In this document: positions 8,166 to 16,799 of the stretch, one piece after another | Layout of the letters: each line of letters starts with the position of its first letter | How positions within the stretch are numbered: the stretch's first letter is position 1 | Assembly (NCBI GenBank): GCA_963759055.1 | Contig: CAVWYD010000035.1 | Coordinates: forward strand, 46,440-110,439 | From: Thiosocius sp963759055 | GTDB taxonomy: Bacteria; Pseudomonadota; Gammaproteobacteria; Chromatiales; Chromatiaceae | Length of the DNA stretch: 64,000 nucleotides | Direction: 5' to 3' | Made by a program: the position numbers and the translations under genes | The notes under the pieces: generated by a model | Told to the model about the DNA's origin: nothing | The model's input: only the letters and a program-made list of their open reading frames with translations | The model's database searches: none

Positions 8166-9452
8166 ATGTCGGATCAACTGCTCGCACAGATAAAGGACGC
8201 AAGGGAGCGAACACTCTGCCTTATCCAGGGATTGGACGCGCGCCAGATGATGGGGCCACGCCTGGATATTGTGAATCCACTGCGCTGGGAGATCGGTCAT
8301 ACGGCCTATTTCTACGAATTCTGGGTGTTGCGCCAGCACTTCGGTGAGCAGCCTGTTTTCCCGAATGTCGACGAATTGTACGACTCGATAAATATTGCGC
8401 ATGAACATCGCTGGGACCTGCCCCTGCCTGAGCTGGCCGACACAATGGCATATATGCAGGAGGTGCAGACACGCGTGTGCCGTCATCTGGAAGACGGCGG
8501 TGTGGACGGCAAGCGCGATTATCTCGCGCAATACGCCGTTTTTCATGAGGACATGCACACGGAAGCCTTCACCTATACGCGACAGACCCTGGGGTATCCT
8601 GCGCCTGCAATCCGGGCCGGCAGGCGCATCGATCCCGCTTCTGATGACGTATCGGGGGACGTTGCCGTTCCCGGGGGCACCTTCTTGCTGGGCGCCAGTC
8701 CTCACCAGGGCTTCGTATTCGACAATGAAAAGTGGGGGCACGAGCGACAGGTTGCACCGTTTCGAATCGCGCGAACCGCTGTCAGCAATGCCCAGTTCGC
8801 CGCTTTTGTGGACGCCGGTGGCTATGCTGGTCGCGAATGGTGGAGCGATGCGGGCTGGGACTGGCTGCAGGGACAGGGGCTCGATCACCCCGTGTACTGG
8901 CGAAAGCACGAGGATGGCTGGCAAAGCCGGCATTTTGACCGCTGGCAGCCGCTGCAGGCGCGGGCCGCGATGATCCATGTCAGCTGGCATGAGGCCCAGG
9001 CATACTGTCGCTGGGCCGGGCGCCGCTTGCCGACCGAGCTTGAATGGGAGGTTGCTGCCGCCGGTGAGCCGACAGCCGACGGACTTGGACTGGCGCAGGT
9101 CAAACGCGCGTTTCCCTGGGGTGATGAACCGCCCGCACCTGAAATCGCCAACCTCGACGGTCACGCCCTGGGTACTATTGACGTCGGGGCTCTGGTCGCC
9201 GGAGACAGTGCCTTTGGTTGTCGCCAGATGATCGGCAATGTCTGGGAATGGACCGATACCCTGTTCGAGCCCTATCCCGGATTTGAGCCGGATATGTACG
9301 CGGATTATTCGCAGCCCCTGTTTGGTGAAACCCGGGTGTTGCGCGGTGGCGGCTGGGCGACCCGAGGCCGGATGATCCGCAACACCTGGCGGAATTATTA
9401 CGGCGCACAACGAAATGACGTATTCGCAGGTTTAAGGACCTGTGCAATCTGA
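8166..9452 (+). CDS. senA: SenA-type selenoneine synthase (EgtB homologue)
   Basis: A 428-residue non-heme iron enzyme with an N-terminal DinB-like domain and a C-terminal formylglycine-generating-enzyme (FGE/sulfatase-modifying) domain. The likely iron ligands are H45 (WEIGHTAYFYEFW) and the pair H127 and H131 (VFHEDMHTE). The C-terminal part has the typical VSWHEAQAYCRWAGRRLPTELEWE and GNVWEWT motifs and ends GLRTC. It differs from EgtB in lacking egtA, egtC or egtD neighbours and in lying between senB and selD. That context points to SenA, which forms the carbon-selenium bond between hercynine and a selenosugar. A GGAG sits about 12 bp before the ATG. EgtB activity on sulfur substrates cannot be excluded from sequence alone. 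Confidence 0.87.
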   Translation: MSDQLLAQIKDARERTLCLIQGLDARQMMGPRLDIVNPLRWEIGHTAYFYEFWVLRQHFGEQPVFPNVDELYDSINIAHEHRWDLPLPELADTMAYMQEVQTRVCRHLEDGGVDGKRDYLAQYAVFHEDMHTEAFTYTRQTLGYPAPAIRAGRRIDPASDDVSGDVAVPGGTFLLGASPHQGFVFDNEKWGHERQVAPFRIARTAVSNAQFAAFVDAGGYAGREWWSDAGWDWLQGQGLDHPVYWRKHEDGWQSRHFDRWQPLQARAAMIHVSWHEAQAYCRWAGRRLPTELEWEVAAAGEPTADGLGLAQVKRAFPWGDEPPAPEIANLDGHALGTIDVGALVAGDSAFGCRQMIGNVWEWTDTLFEPYPGFEPDMYADYSQPLFGETRVLRGGGWATRGRMIRNTWRNYYGAQRNDVFAGLRTCAI

Positions 9453-9476
9453 AGGCCCTGAAACTGGTAAGAAAAT

Positions 9477-11738
9477 ATGCTGTCCGTTAATGCACCCGTG
9501 GCAAAAGACCTCGTCCTGGTGGGGGGTGGGCACGCGCATGTTTCGGTACTGCGCCGGTTCGGTATGCACCCTATCCCGGGTGTGCGTCTGACCCTGATCA
9601 CACGCGATATCCACACGCCATACTCAGGCATGCTGCCCGGCTACGTCGCCGGTCACTATGATTACGACGAGTGCCATATCGATCTCGGACCGCTTGCACG
9701 CTTTGCCGGCGCGCGTCTTTATCACGCCGAGGTCGATGGCCTGGATCTGGACAACAGGCAAGTCCTGGCCCAGGGGCGGCCGCCGGTCGATTTCGATCTG
9801 CTTTCGATCAACACCGGCTCAAGACCCCTCACAATCGGGGTCCCAGGGGCACTGGAACACGCCATGCCGGTCAAACCGATAGACGCCTGGCTGGTGCAGT
9901 GGCAGGCGTTGCAGCAGCGCGTGCTGAAGAGTCATGGGACTTTCCGCATCGTCGTGGTCGGCGGTGGTGCCGGAGGCGTCGAGCTGGCGCTCTCGACACA
10001 GTATCGCCTGCGTACCCTGCTGACCGAGCAGGGCGATGACCCGGAGCGACTGCATTACGAGCTGCTCACCGACGGTGACGAGATTTTCCGTACACACAAT
10101 GCCGGAGTGCGCCGGCGCTTCGAGCGCATTCTGGGCGAGCGGGGCATTGCGCTGCATACCGGGCACCGGGTAATCGAAGTCACGGCGGATGCGGTTCACT
10201 CTGAAGGCAAGCCACCGCGACTCGCCGACGCCGTGCAGTGGGTGACCCAGGCATCGGCACCCGAGTGGCCGGCCGAGGCGGGTCTGGCGGTCGATGAACA
10301 TGGGTTCATCCAGGTCAACGATTTCCTGCAGTCGCAGTCCCATCCCGTGGTTTTTGCTGCGGGCGACATCGCCTCGATGGCGCACCCGCGCCCAAAGTCC
10401 GGGGTATTTGCAGTGCGCCAGGGGCGGGTGCTGACGGAGAATCTGCGCCGTGCGAGCTGCGCCCGGACACTCAAGCGCTACAGGCCACAGCGTAACTTTC
10501 TCGGTCTGATCAGCTCCGGTGACCGCTATGCGGTTGCCTCGCGCGGGGGATGGTCGACCGAGGGACGATGGCTGTGGACCCTGAAAGACTGGATCGACCG
10601 TCGATTCATGCAGCGATTCAACGAGCTGCCGGAAATGGCCGCCGATGCAGGTCCTGCACTCGCCGACGGGGTCGCCGATGAGCAGGCGATCAGAGAGCTT
10701 TCGACCCTGGCCATGCGCTGCGGCGGCTGTGGCGCCAAGGTCGGCAGCACGGTATTGAGCAGGGTGATCCAGCGTCTGCCGCCACAGCGGCGGGACGATG
10801 TCGTTATCGGGTTGGATTCACCCGACGATGCGGCGGTCTACCGGGTGCCCGATGGCATGCTGCTGGCACAGAGCGTGGATTATTTTCGCGCCTTTATCGA
10901 CGACCCCTACGTGTTCGGGCAGATTGCGGCCAACCATGCATTGGGCGACCTGTTCGCCATGGGCGCACAGGCGCAGTCGGTGCTGGCGATTGCGACGGTG
11001 CCTTACGGGCGCGAACGCGTGGTCGAACAGACGCTGTACGACGTGATGAGCGGGTCCCTGGAAGCGGTCTCCAAGACCGGTGCCGTGCTGGCCGGAGGGC
11101 ATTCCAGCGAAGGTGCCGAGTTGGCCTTCGGTCTGACTGTCAACGGCTTTATCGAGCCGGGCAAGGTCCTGCAAAAAGGCGGTCTTCAACCGGGCGACGC
11201 CCTGATCCTGACCAAGCCGGTCGGGACGGGCACCCTGTTTGCCGCGGATATGCGCCGGCGGGCGAAAGGGCGCTGGATCGATGCCGCGATCGACTCGATG
11301 CTGGTGTCAAACCAGGCGGCAGCTGAATGCCTGCAGCGATTTGGTGTGACGGCGTGTACCGATGTCACCGGTTTTGGCCTGCTCGGGCACCTGGTAGAAA
11401 TGACACGCGCAGCAGGGGTCGATGCGGAGTTGGGTATCGATGAAGTCCCGGTCCTGGCGGGTGCCATAGAGACCGTGGCGGCGGGCATACTGTCCTCCCT
11501 GCAGCCACAGAACCTGCGCCTGCGAAGGGCGATACGCGACCTTGAGCACGTTGGCCGACACCCGCGTTATCCCCTGATGTTCGACCCCCAGACCGCCGGT
11601 GGCCTGCTCGCCGGCGTGCCTGGTGGGAAGGCGGAAAGCTGTGTCCGGGCTTTGAAGGAGCTGGGTTATACAGAGACCGCGATCGTCGGTCGGGTGCACG
11701 AGCGATCAGACCAGGCGGAGCCGATAGCCCTGGTCTGA
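9477..11738 (+). CDS. selD: FAD/NAD(P) oxidoreductase fused to selenide, water dikinase (SelD/SenC)
   Basis: A 753-residue two-domain protein. Residues 1 to about 385 are a pyridine nucleotide-disulfide oxidoreductase of the NADH dehydrogenase-like type, with an FAD-binding start VLVGGGHAHVSVLRRFG and a second dinucleotide fold VVVGGGAGGVELAL near residue 160. From about 408 onward is selenophosphate synthetase, which makes selenophosphate from selenide and ATP. C415-G-G-C418-G-A-K421 contains the catalytic Cys and Lys, followed by GLDSPDDAAVY and AGGHSSEGAE. The enzyme has Cys, not Sec, at the active site. It starts 24 bp after senA, so co-transcription is likely. Here it probably serves as SenC for selenoneine; supply of selenouridine or selenoprotein pathways elsewhere is also possible. 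Confidence 0.92.
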   Translation: MLSVNAPVAKDLVLVGGGHAHVSVLRRFGMHPIPGVRLTLITRDIHTPYSGMLPGYVAGHYDYDECHIDLGPLARFAGARLYHAEVDGLDLDNRQVLAQGRPPVDFDLLSINTGSRPLTIGVPGALEHAMPVKPIDAWLVQWQALQQRVLKSHGTFRIVVVGGGAGGVELALSTQYRLRTLLTEQGDDPERLHYELLTDGDEIFRTHNAGVRRRFERILGERGIALHTGHRVIEVTADAVHSEGKPPRLADAVQWVTQASAPEWPAEAGLAVDEHGFIQVNDFLQSQSHPVVFAAGDIASMAHPRPKSGVFAVRQGRVLTENLRRASCARTLKRYRPQRNFLGLISSGDRYAVASRGGWSTEGRWLWTLKDWIDRRFMQRFNELPEMAADAGPALADGVADEQAIRELSTLAMRCGGCGAKVGSTVLSRVIQRLPPQRRDDVVIGLDSPDDAAVYRVPDGMLLAQSVDYFRAFIDDPYVFGQIAANHALGDLFAMGAQAQSVLAIATVPYGRERVVEQTLYDVMSGSLEAVSKTGAVLAGGHSSEGAELAFGLTVNGFIEPGKVLQKGGLQPGDALILTKPVGTGTLFAADMRRRAKGRWIDAAIDSMLVSNQAAAECLQRFGVTACTDVTGFGLLGHLVEMTRAAGVDAELGIDEVPVLAGAIETVAAGILSSLQPQNLRLRRAIRDLEHVGRHPRYPLMFDPQTAGGLLAGVPGGKAESCVRALKELGYTETAIVGRVHERSDQAEPIALV

Positions 11739-11911
11739 AAGAAGCGGATCAAGCACTTGCTTAAGCATTTGCGCGCCGGCGCATTCGACCCGCGGGACGC
11801 CTTGAACCAGTCCGTGGAGGCTCGAATGCCGCATCCCTGCGGCAGACGCCCACGAAACGAACCCGCCGGCGTGCTGTTCGACGCCCGTCGGCTCGCAAAG
11901 TGCCATTGGGA

Positions 11912-12826
11912 TTACGGGCCGGATTGATCCCTGTATCGAAAGAAACGCCGCGCATTTTCCCAGCGGATCGCATCTGCCTGTCCTTCCGGCAGGGCGGACA
12001 GCCAGGTGCGATGGAAATCCAGAAAGCGCGGCAGCTCCTGCCAACCGGTATCGGGTTCGTCCCAGGGGTTCAGCCGGTCTACCGGCCACACCGGGTCGGA
12101 ACCGATCATGAAGCGATCCGCATGACCGCTGACCAGCTCCAGCCACTGCGGCAGCAGTTGTCCCTGCTCGTCGGCGATAGGATTGGCGCGGTGTCGCCAG
12201 GGATCGCGTGCGGAGAGCTCGACCTGGACATTGGGACAGCCGTCGAGGACCCGTTCGACTTCGGCCGGCTTCAGCATGGATCCGGCGTGCGCCCACAGAA
12301 AGCGTGTCTGCGGGTGTGCCTGGCACAGGCCCAGGGTGTAATTGGCGCGCGAAAACTCGGTATGCAGCAGTACCGGCACATCAAACTCCGCGGCCAGGTC
12401 GAACAGACCGGCGATCACGGGATTTTTCCAGTCACTGATGAATCCACCGATCATGTGGATCTCACCGATCCCGAAGTAGCGTCCGGACTCGAGCGCCTGG
12501 CGCACGCGCTTCAGAAGGTCTTTGTCGTGATGCCAGCTCGACCATTCGCCCGGGATACGGTAGATGCCGTAGATCGGCCGTACGATATCCGGGGCGAGTT
12601 CCTGCAGTTCGAGGGCGAGTTCGGGCGGGGTCCCCGTCACCACCGCGAGGCCGACGTTCTGCTTGCGCAGGATCTGTATCGCGTCCGATGCGTCGATGAC
12701 CTCTTTCTGATTCCATTTCCAATGCAGATGGATATCGGCAATCCGCGGCGGACCGCCGGCATGGGTACACAGACTCAACAACAGCAGGGCGATGGGGGCG
12801 CAATGCAGATGACGGGCAGATATCAC
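11912..12826 (-). CDS. amidohydrolase family protein, exported
   Basis: A 304-residue TIM-barrel amidohydrolase with a signal peptide (CAPIALLLLSLCTHA). The metal-binding start IADIHLHW supplies the HxH pair. Further likely ligands lie in GIGEIHMIGG, VLLHTEF, FLWAHAGSM and FMIGSDPVW, the usual order of this superfamily (PF04909-like). The substrate is unknown. The export signal makes a periplasmic hydrolase of a small amide, lactone or carboxylate plausible. It converges with selD and is separated from it by 173 bp in which no gene was seen. Confidence 0.8.
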   Translation of the reverse strand: MISARHLHCAPIALLLLSLCTHAGGPPRIADIHLHWKWNQKEVIDASDAIQILRKQNVGLAVVTGTPPELALELQELAPDIVRPIYGIYRIPGEWSSWHHDKDLLKRVRQALESGRYFGIGEIHMIGGFISDWKNPVIAGLFDLAAEFDVPVLLHTEFSRANYTLGLCQAHPQTRFLWAHAGSMLKPAEVERVLDGCPNVQVELSARDPWRHRANPIADEQGQLLPQWLELVSGHADRFMIGSDPVWPVDRLNPWDEPDTGWQELPRFLDFHRTWLSALPEGQADAIRWENARRFFRYRDQSGP

Positions 12827-12978
12827 GAAGTAACCTCTGGCGAAACGGTCTGGCCAAGATTAGGCGATCAGGGGTGTTTGTGAAACCACTGAAGATTACC
12901 GCCGGGGGCTGGAGAACCCACTGCTTTTTTTTCCCAATCAGGGCCTAAACTCCCAGCCCAAGTTGCCGCTAAGGGGGC

Positions 12979-14229
12979 ATGGCTAGTACTCAACACACTG
13001 AAGCATTGCGCAAAATCTCAATGCTGACAAACCTGCCGCCATGGCAACTCGAGGTGGTCGCAGAGGCCGTCGAGCCCGTGGAGGCGGCCAAGGGAACCGT
13101 CATTGTCGAACGTGGCAGTGACGACGGTTACACCTACTTCCTGAAGGAGGGCGAGGTGTCGCTGGAAGCGGCCGACGGTGGCAACAAGGCGATCGAGGTG
13201 ACGCCGGAAACGGCACGCAACCCGGTGGCAAATCTGCGACCGCGCCTGTTTGGCGTCAGGGCCCTGGGCCACGTCAGTGGCATCCGTGTACCTGATATCG
13301 TACTCAGTGCCGCCGGCTGCGACGGACGCCTGCGTGACCCCGAAGAAATTCAGGTGGAGAGCCAGGAAGAAGAGGAACGTCGCGAATCCGAATCAAGACT
13401 GAGCTTTCAGCTTTACGATGATCTCAAGAACGACAACAGCATTCTGCCGAGCCTGCCGGACCTGGCGCTGCGCATCCGGCGTGCGATCGACGACGATGTC
13501 AGTGATGCAAAGGCGATCGCCAAGCTGGTCGAGGCCGACCCGGCGATGGCAGCCAAGCTGCTGAAGGCTGCCAACAGCGCGCTGTATGGAGGACTGGCGG
13601 CGGTCGAGACCTGTCCGGCCGCGGTAGTGCGCCTCGGTATGGGTACCACCAAACAGCTGGTCCTGAGCTTTGCGCTCAAAGAGATTTTCAGAAGCGAAGT
13701 GCCGATGATTCAGGAGCGGATGCATTTGCTGTGGAAACACAGTGCCCAGATTGCAGCCATCTGTTTCGTACTGGCGCGCGAGATCAAGGGCATGCAGCCG
13801 GAAGAGGCCCTGCTGATCGGCCTGGTCCACGATGTGGGCGCGATCGCGATCCTCAACTACATCCATAAGTATCCCGAACTGGGTCAGGACGAGGCCGCTC
13901 TGGAAGAGACCATCACGCGCATGCGCGGTGAACTGGGTGCGATGATTCTGCGCAAGTGGAAGTTCAGCTCAGCCGTCATAGCCGGTGCGCGTGACGCCGA
14001 GCACTGGACGCGAAATCGTATTGGCGAGCCCGACTATACTGATCTGTTGATCGTCGCCCAGGTGCATGAGTTGTTGCGCAAGCAGAAACTCGCCACGCTG
14101 CCCCCGATGGAGAAGATCACGGCCATGCAGCGCGTGCTCGGCGACGGTGCGACACCTGAAAAAAGTCTGGAGATTCTACACGAGGCCAAGGCCCAGGTTG
14201 ACGAGATGCGCAGCGTCCTGCGCGGTTGA
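12979..14229 (+). CDS. HDOD domain protein with degenerate cNMP-binding-like N-terminus
   Basis: A 416-residue signalling protein. Residues about 15-75 resemble a degraded cyclic-nucleotide-binding fold (LPPWQLEVVAEAVEPVEAAKGTVIVERG, TYFLKEGEVSLEA). Residues about 155-350 form an HDOD domain: ILPSLPDLALRIRRAID, DPAMAAKLLKAANSALYGG, LRLGM-like VRLGMGTTKQLVLSF and LLIGLVHDVGAIAIL. HDOD domains are HD-fold modules without proven hydrolase activity that act in signalling and chemotaxis-type regulation. It converges with a second gene of the same architecture, so the two are paralogues. A short AAGGGGG precedes the ATG. Confidence 0.88.
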   Translation: MASTQHTEALRKISMLTNLPPWQLEVVAEAVEPVEAAKGTVIVERGSDDGYTYFLKEGEVSLEAADGGNKAIEVTPETARNPVANLRPRLFGVRALGHVSGIRVPDIVLSAAGCDGRLRDPEEIQVESQEEEERRESESRLSFQLYDDLKNDNSILPSLPDLALRIRRAIDDDVSDAKAIAKLVEADPAMAAKLLKAANSALYGGLAAVETCPAAVVRLGMGTTKQLVLSFALKEIFRSEVPMIQERMHLLWKHSAQIAAICFVLAREIKGMQPEEALLIGLVHDVGAIAILNYIHKYPELGQDEAALEETITRMRGELGAMILRKWKFSSAVIAGARDAEHWTRNRIGEPDYTDLLIVAQVHELLRKQKLATLPPMEKITAMQRVLGDGATPEKSLEILHEAKAQVDEMRSVLRG

Positions 14230-14344
14230 AAGCCAGAATCAACCAGCCGGACCGGCACCGCGATACGCAAGTCTGATCCGATTGTATTGTCCTGAATTCC
14301 CGCATCCCGCGGGTGCGAGTTACCCCGATATTGCGTTCGCTACG

Positions 14345-15592
14345 TCAGCCGGCACTGATCAATGCGCGCACTTCCCTTACGTCCGCCTCGGCCTCTTCCA
14401 GAACGCTTAGCGATTGATGTGGCGTGAGTTCGCCGTGTGCGAGCTTGAAAAAGGCGGGAATGGTGTCGACCCGCGGCAATCTGGTCTGTTCACGCGTGCC
14501 GATCAGAGCATGCAACTGGGCCAGGATGACCACGTCGGGATTCTCCGGGATGGCGCTCCCCATACGGAACCAGTTTTCAGCGTTGGTGACCACATCCTGC
14601 AATTCATCCTGCAGGCCCCATTGCTTGAGTGTCAGCACACCCATTTCTATCCGCGAGCTGGCAATCGTGTAATCCAGCACCTCTTCGCGTTTGGCGAGCA
14701 CCGGGAAGCGGTTAACCCCGCCGATCGCGGCAACAGAGCCGATGTCGTGGATTAGGCCCGCGAGCAGCGCCTGTTCCGGGTCGATGCCCGGTGTCTCGCG
14801 TCCCAGCACGAAGGACAGGGCGGCGACGTACGCCGAGTGCTGCCACAGCGTTTCCATGTGCTCCTTGAGGTTGGGGGAGTTGATCTTGAAGATGCTCTTG
14901 AGCAGACAGCTGTATACCAGGCTGCGCACCTTGCTTCGGCCCAGACGCGCGGTTGCCTGATGGATGCTCTGGATCTTGTTCAGGCCACCGAAGGCCGCGC
15001 TGTTTACCACGCTGATGATGCGTGCGGTGAGTGCCGGATCGAGCTGGATCAGACGCGCGATGTCCTCGTTGGCGTTGTCCGGGTTGTCGATCGCCTTGCC
15101 GATCTTCAATGCAAGGTCGGGCAGGCTGGGCAGTTCACAGTGTTCCTTGCGGAAATAGGCCCTGAGTTGTTCCAGGGCCTCTGACTCTTCGGTGGTGAGC
15201 TCGGGACGTTCCGATATCTGCGCTGATGCCGACTGAGGTACCGGGTCGACGGATTTGGGTACGGTCAGAAAACTGCAGGGCTCTGGTGCGTACAGGCTGG
15301 CTATATCCGGTTTCAGCGGGATCGGATAACGGGCCTGAGGGGTATCTGCCTTGAGCAGCAGCACATATCCCGTGTGGGTCTGAATCTGGACGCTGCCGTA
15401 TTCGAGGAATACTCTGCGGTCTGTCGGCAGTTCGGTGGTTATGAGCCCCTGCTTGATACCGATGCGATCCACCATGCCGAGTGCCATCTCGAGTTCGGTG
15501 GCAGAGAGCCCAGAGTAGGCGCCCAGGGCCGAAAGATCCGCAACACTCAGTTCATTTCGTTTGGCGCTGCGGCCGATCCAGTTTCCGAACAT
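14345..15592 (-). CDS. HDOD domain protein, paralogue of the convergent neighbour
   Basis: 415 residues with the same plan as the protein ending at 14229: an N-terminal region of about 100 residues that looks like a degenerate cNMP-binding fold, then an HDOD domain from about 150. Matching blocks include ELPSLPDLALKIGKAID, DPALTARIISVVNSAAFGG, ARLGRSKVRSLVYS and LLAGLIHDIGSVAAI. The N-terminal halves are far more divergent than the HDOD halves, suggesting different inputs and a common output. The two genes are tail to tail with 115 bp between stops. A nearby GC hairpin (about 14301-14317) may end transcription but has no clear T-tract. Confidence 0.87.
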   Translation of the reverse strand: MFGNWIGRSAKRNELSVADLSALGAYSGLSATELEMALGMVDRIGIKQGLITTELPTDRRVFLEYGSVQIQTHTGYVLLLKADTPQARYPIPLKPDIASLYAPEPCSFLTVPKSVDPVPQSASAQISERPELTTEESEALEQLRAYFRKEHCELPSLPDLALKIGKAIDNPDNANEDIARLIQLDPALTARIISVVNSAAFGGLNKIQSIHQATARLGRSKVRSLVYSCLLKSIFKINSPNLKEHMETLWQHSAYVAALSFVLGRETPGIDPEQALLAGLIHDIGSVAAIGGVNRFPVLAKREEVLDYTIASSRIEMGVLTLKQWGLQDELQDVVTNAENWFRMGSAIPENPDVVILAQLHALIGTREQTRLPRVDTIPAFFKLAHGELTPHQSLSVLEEAEADVREVRALISAG

Positions 15593-15657
15593 GTTGGCTT
15601 ATCCACCGCAAGGATTGGTTTTGCTCTTCTGCTATCGGCCGGGGTAGGCTTTCCTTT

Positions 15658-16299
15658 ATGGACGTTCGAATCATTCCCGTTACACCCTATGAGCAGAACT
15701 GTACCCTCGCATGCTGTGAATCCACCGGCAGGGCGGCGATTGTCGATCCGGGGGGTGATCCCGAGCGAATCCTTGCCGTGGCACGGGAGGCGGACGTCAC
15801 CCTGGAGAAGATTCTTGTAACCCATGGCCACTTCGATCACGTGGGCGCAGTCGGCCGCATGGCGCGCGAACTGGGGCTTCCGATCGAAGGACCGCACGAG
15901 GACGACCGTTTTCTGCTCGACACCCTGCCGCAATGGTGTAAACAGTTTGGGTTTCCTCCCTGCGAGGCCTTTGTGCCGGAACGCTGGCTGGACGAAGGCG
16001 ACGAAGTGCGTTTCGGAGACCAGGTGTTAAAGGTCCACCATTGCCCTGGTCACACACCGGGACACGTCATATTCGTGCACGAACAGGACCGGATCGCGAT
16101 TGTTGGAGACGTGATCTTTCAGGGCTCAATCGGCAGGACCGATTTCCCGCGCGGTGACCACCAGACCCTGTTGAATTCGATCCGCCAGCGCATCTGGCCG
16201 TTGGGTGATGAGGTGACGCTCTTGCCCGGGCACGGTCCGACCACCACAGTCGCTGAAGAACGGGCGCACAATCCTTTTTTGCAGGGTGCTTACGGCTAG
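15658..16299 (+). CDS. MBL-fold metallo-hydrolase, YcbL/glyoxalase II-like
   Basis: A 213-residue metallo-beta-lactamase-fold hydrolase. The zinc motif H56-G-H58-F-D60-H61 is followed by the expected distal ligands in HCPGHTPGHV and IVGDVIFQGSIGRTDFP, then LLPGHGPTTTVAEER at the C-terminus. This short form, without the glyoxalase II substrate-binding extension, resembles E. coli YcbL. Thioester hydrolysis (for example S-lactoylglutathione) is the best guess. The ATG at 15658 is chosen because MDVRIIPVTPYEQNC is the family N-terminus. The gene is divergent from the second HDOD gene. Confidence 0.88.
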   Translation: MDVRIIPVTPYEQNCTLACCESTGRAAIVDPGGDPERILAVAREADVTLEKILVTHGHFDHVGAVGRMARELGLPIEGPHEDDRFLLDTLPQWCKQFGFPPCEAFVPERWLDEGDEVRFGDQVLKVHHCPGHTPGHVIFVHEQDRIAIVGDVIFQGSIGRTDFPRGDHQTLLNSIRQRIWPLGDEVTLLPGHGPTTTVAEERAHNPFLQGAYG

Positions 16300-16376
16300 T
16301 GTCCTGAATCAGAGGTTCGCAACCGCGTCGTTGTGTACCCTGTCAGGCAGCGCACCCCGTCACCCACGGAGTCGCC

Positions 16377-16787
16377 GTGAAGTTGATTCCTTTGTATCTG
16401 GTGCTGCTGTTGTCCTGGCAGCTGACGGCCTGCTCGGAGGCGCCCTATACGGACGTCGACAATGTGGGGCTGCGCGACCTGCTCGAACAGGGAGCACCAC
16501 TGTTTGATGTCCGGCGTCCGGAGGAGTGGCACGAGACCGGTGTTGTCACGGGCAGCCGGCTGCTCACCTATGTGGACCAATACAGTCGTCTGATGCCGGG
16601 TTTCCTGGAGACACTCAACGCTGAGGTCGACAGGCAGGAGCCGCTGATTCTGATCTGTCGCACCGGGAGCCGCACCGCCAGGCTGGCACGTAAGCTGACG
16701 CTGGAGATGGGGTATACGCAGGTGTACAACGTGCGGGACGGGATCACCGGGTGGATCGCCGAGGGAAGAGCGGTATCCCCACCGTGA
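16377..16787 (+). CDS. rhodanese-like lipoprotein
   Basis: A 136-residue single rhodanese domain behind a lipoprotein signal. The lipobox LTAC places the lipidated cysteine at residue 19. The catalytic loop is C94-R-T-G-S-R-T, with C94 expected to carry a persulfide; the domain opening is LFDVRRPEEW. It would therefore be anchored in the envelope facing the periplasm and could shuttle sulfane sulfur there. It lies between an MBL-fold hydrolase and a convergent sirtuin gene (13 bp from stop to stop). The substrate cannot be named from sequence. Confidence 0.87.
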   Translation: MKLIPLYLVLLLSWQLTACSEAPYTDVDNVGLRDLLEQGAPLFDVRRPEEWHETGVVTGSRLLTYVDQYSRLMPGFLETLNAEVDRQEPLILICRTGSRTARLARKLTLEMGYTQVYNVRDGITGWIAEGRAVSPP

Positions 16788-16799
16788 TCCTGCACCTCG

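Noticed and set aside
8037..9410. 457-codon open frame antisense to senA
   Set aside because: Long open frames opposite GC-rich genes are expected; the translation has no domain, and senA on the other strand is unmistakable.
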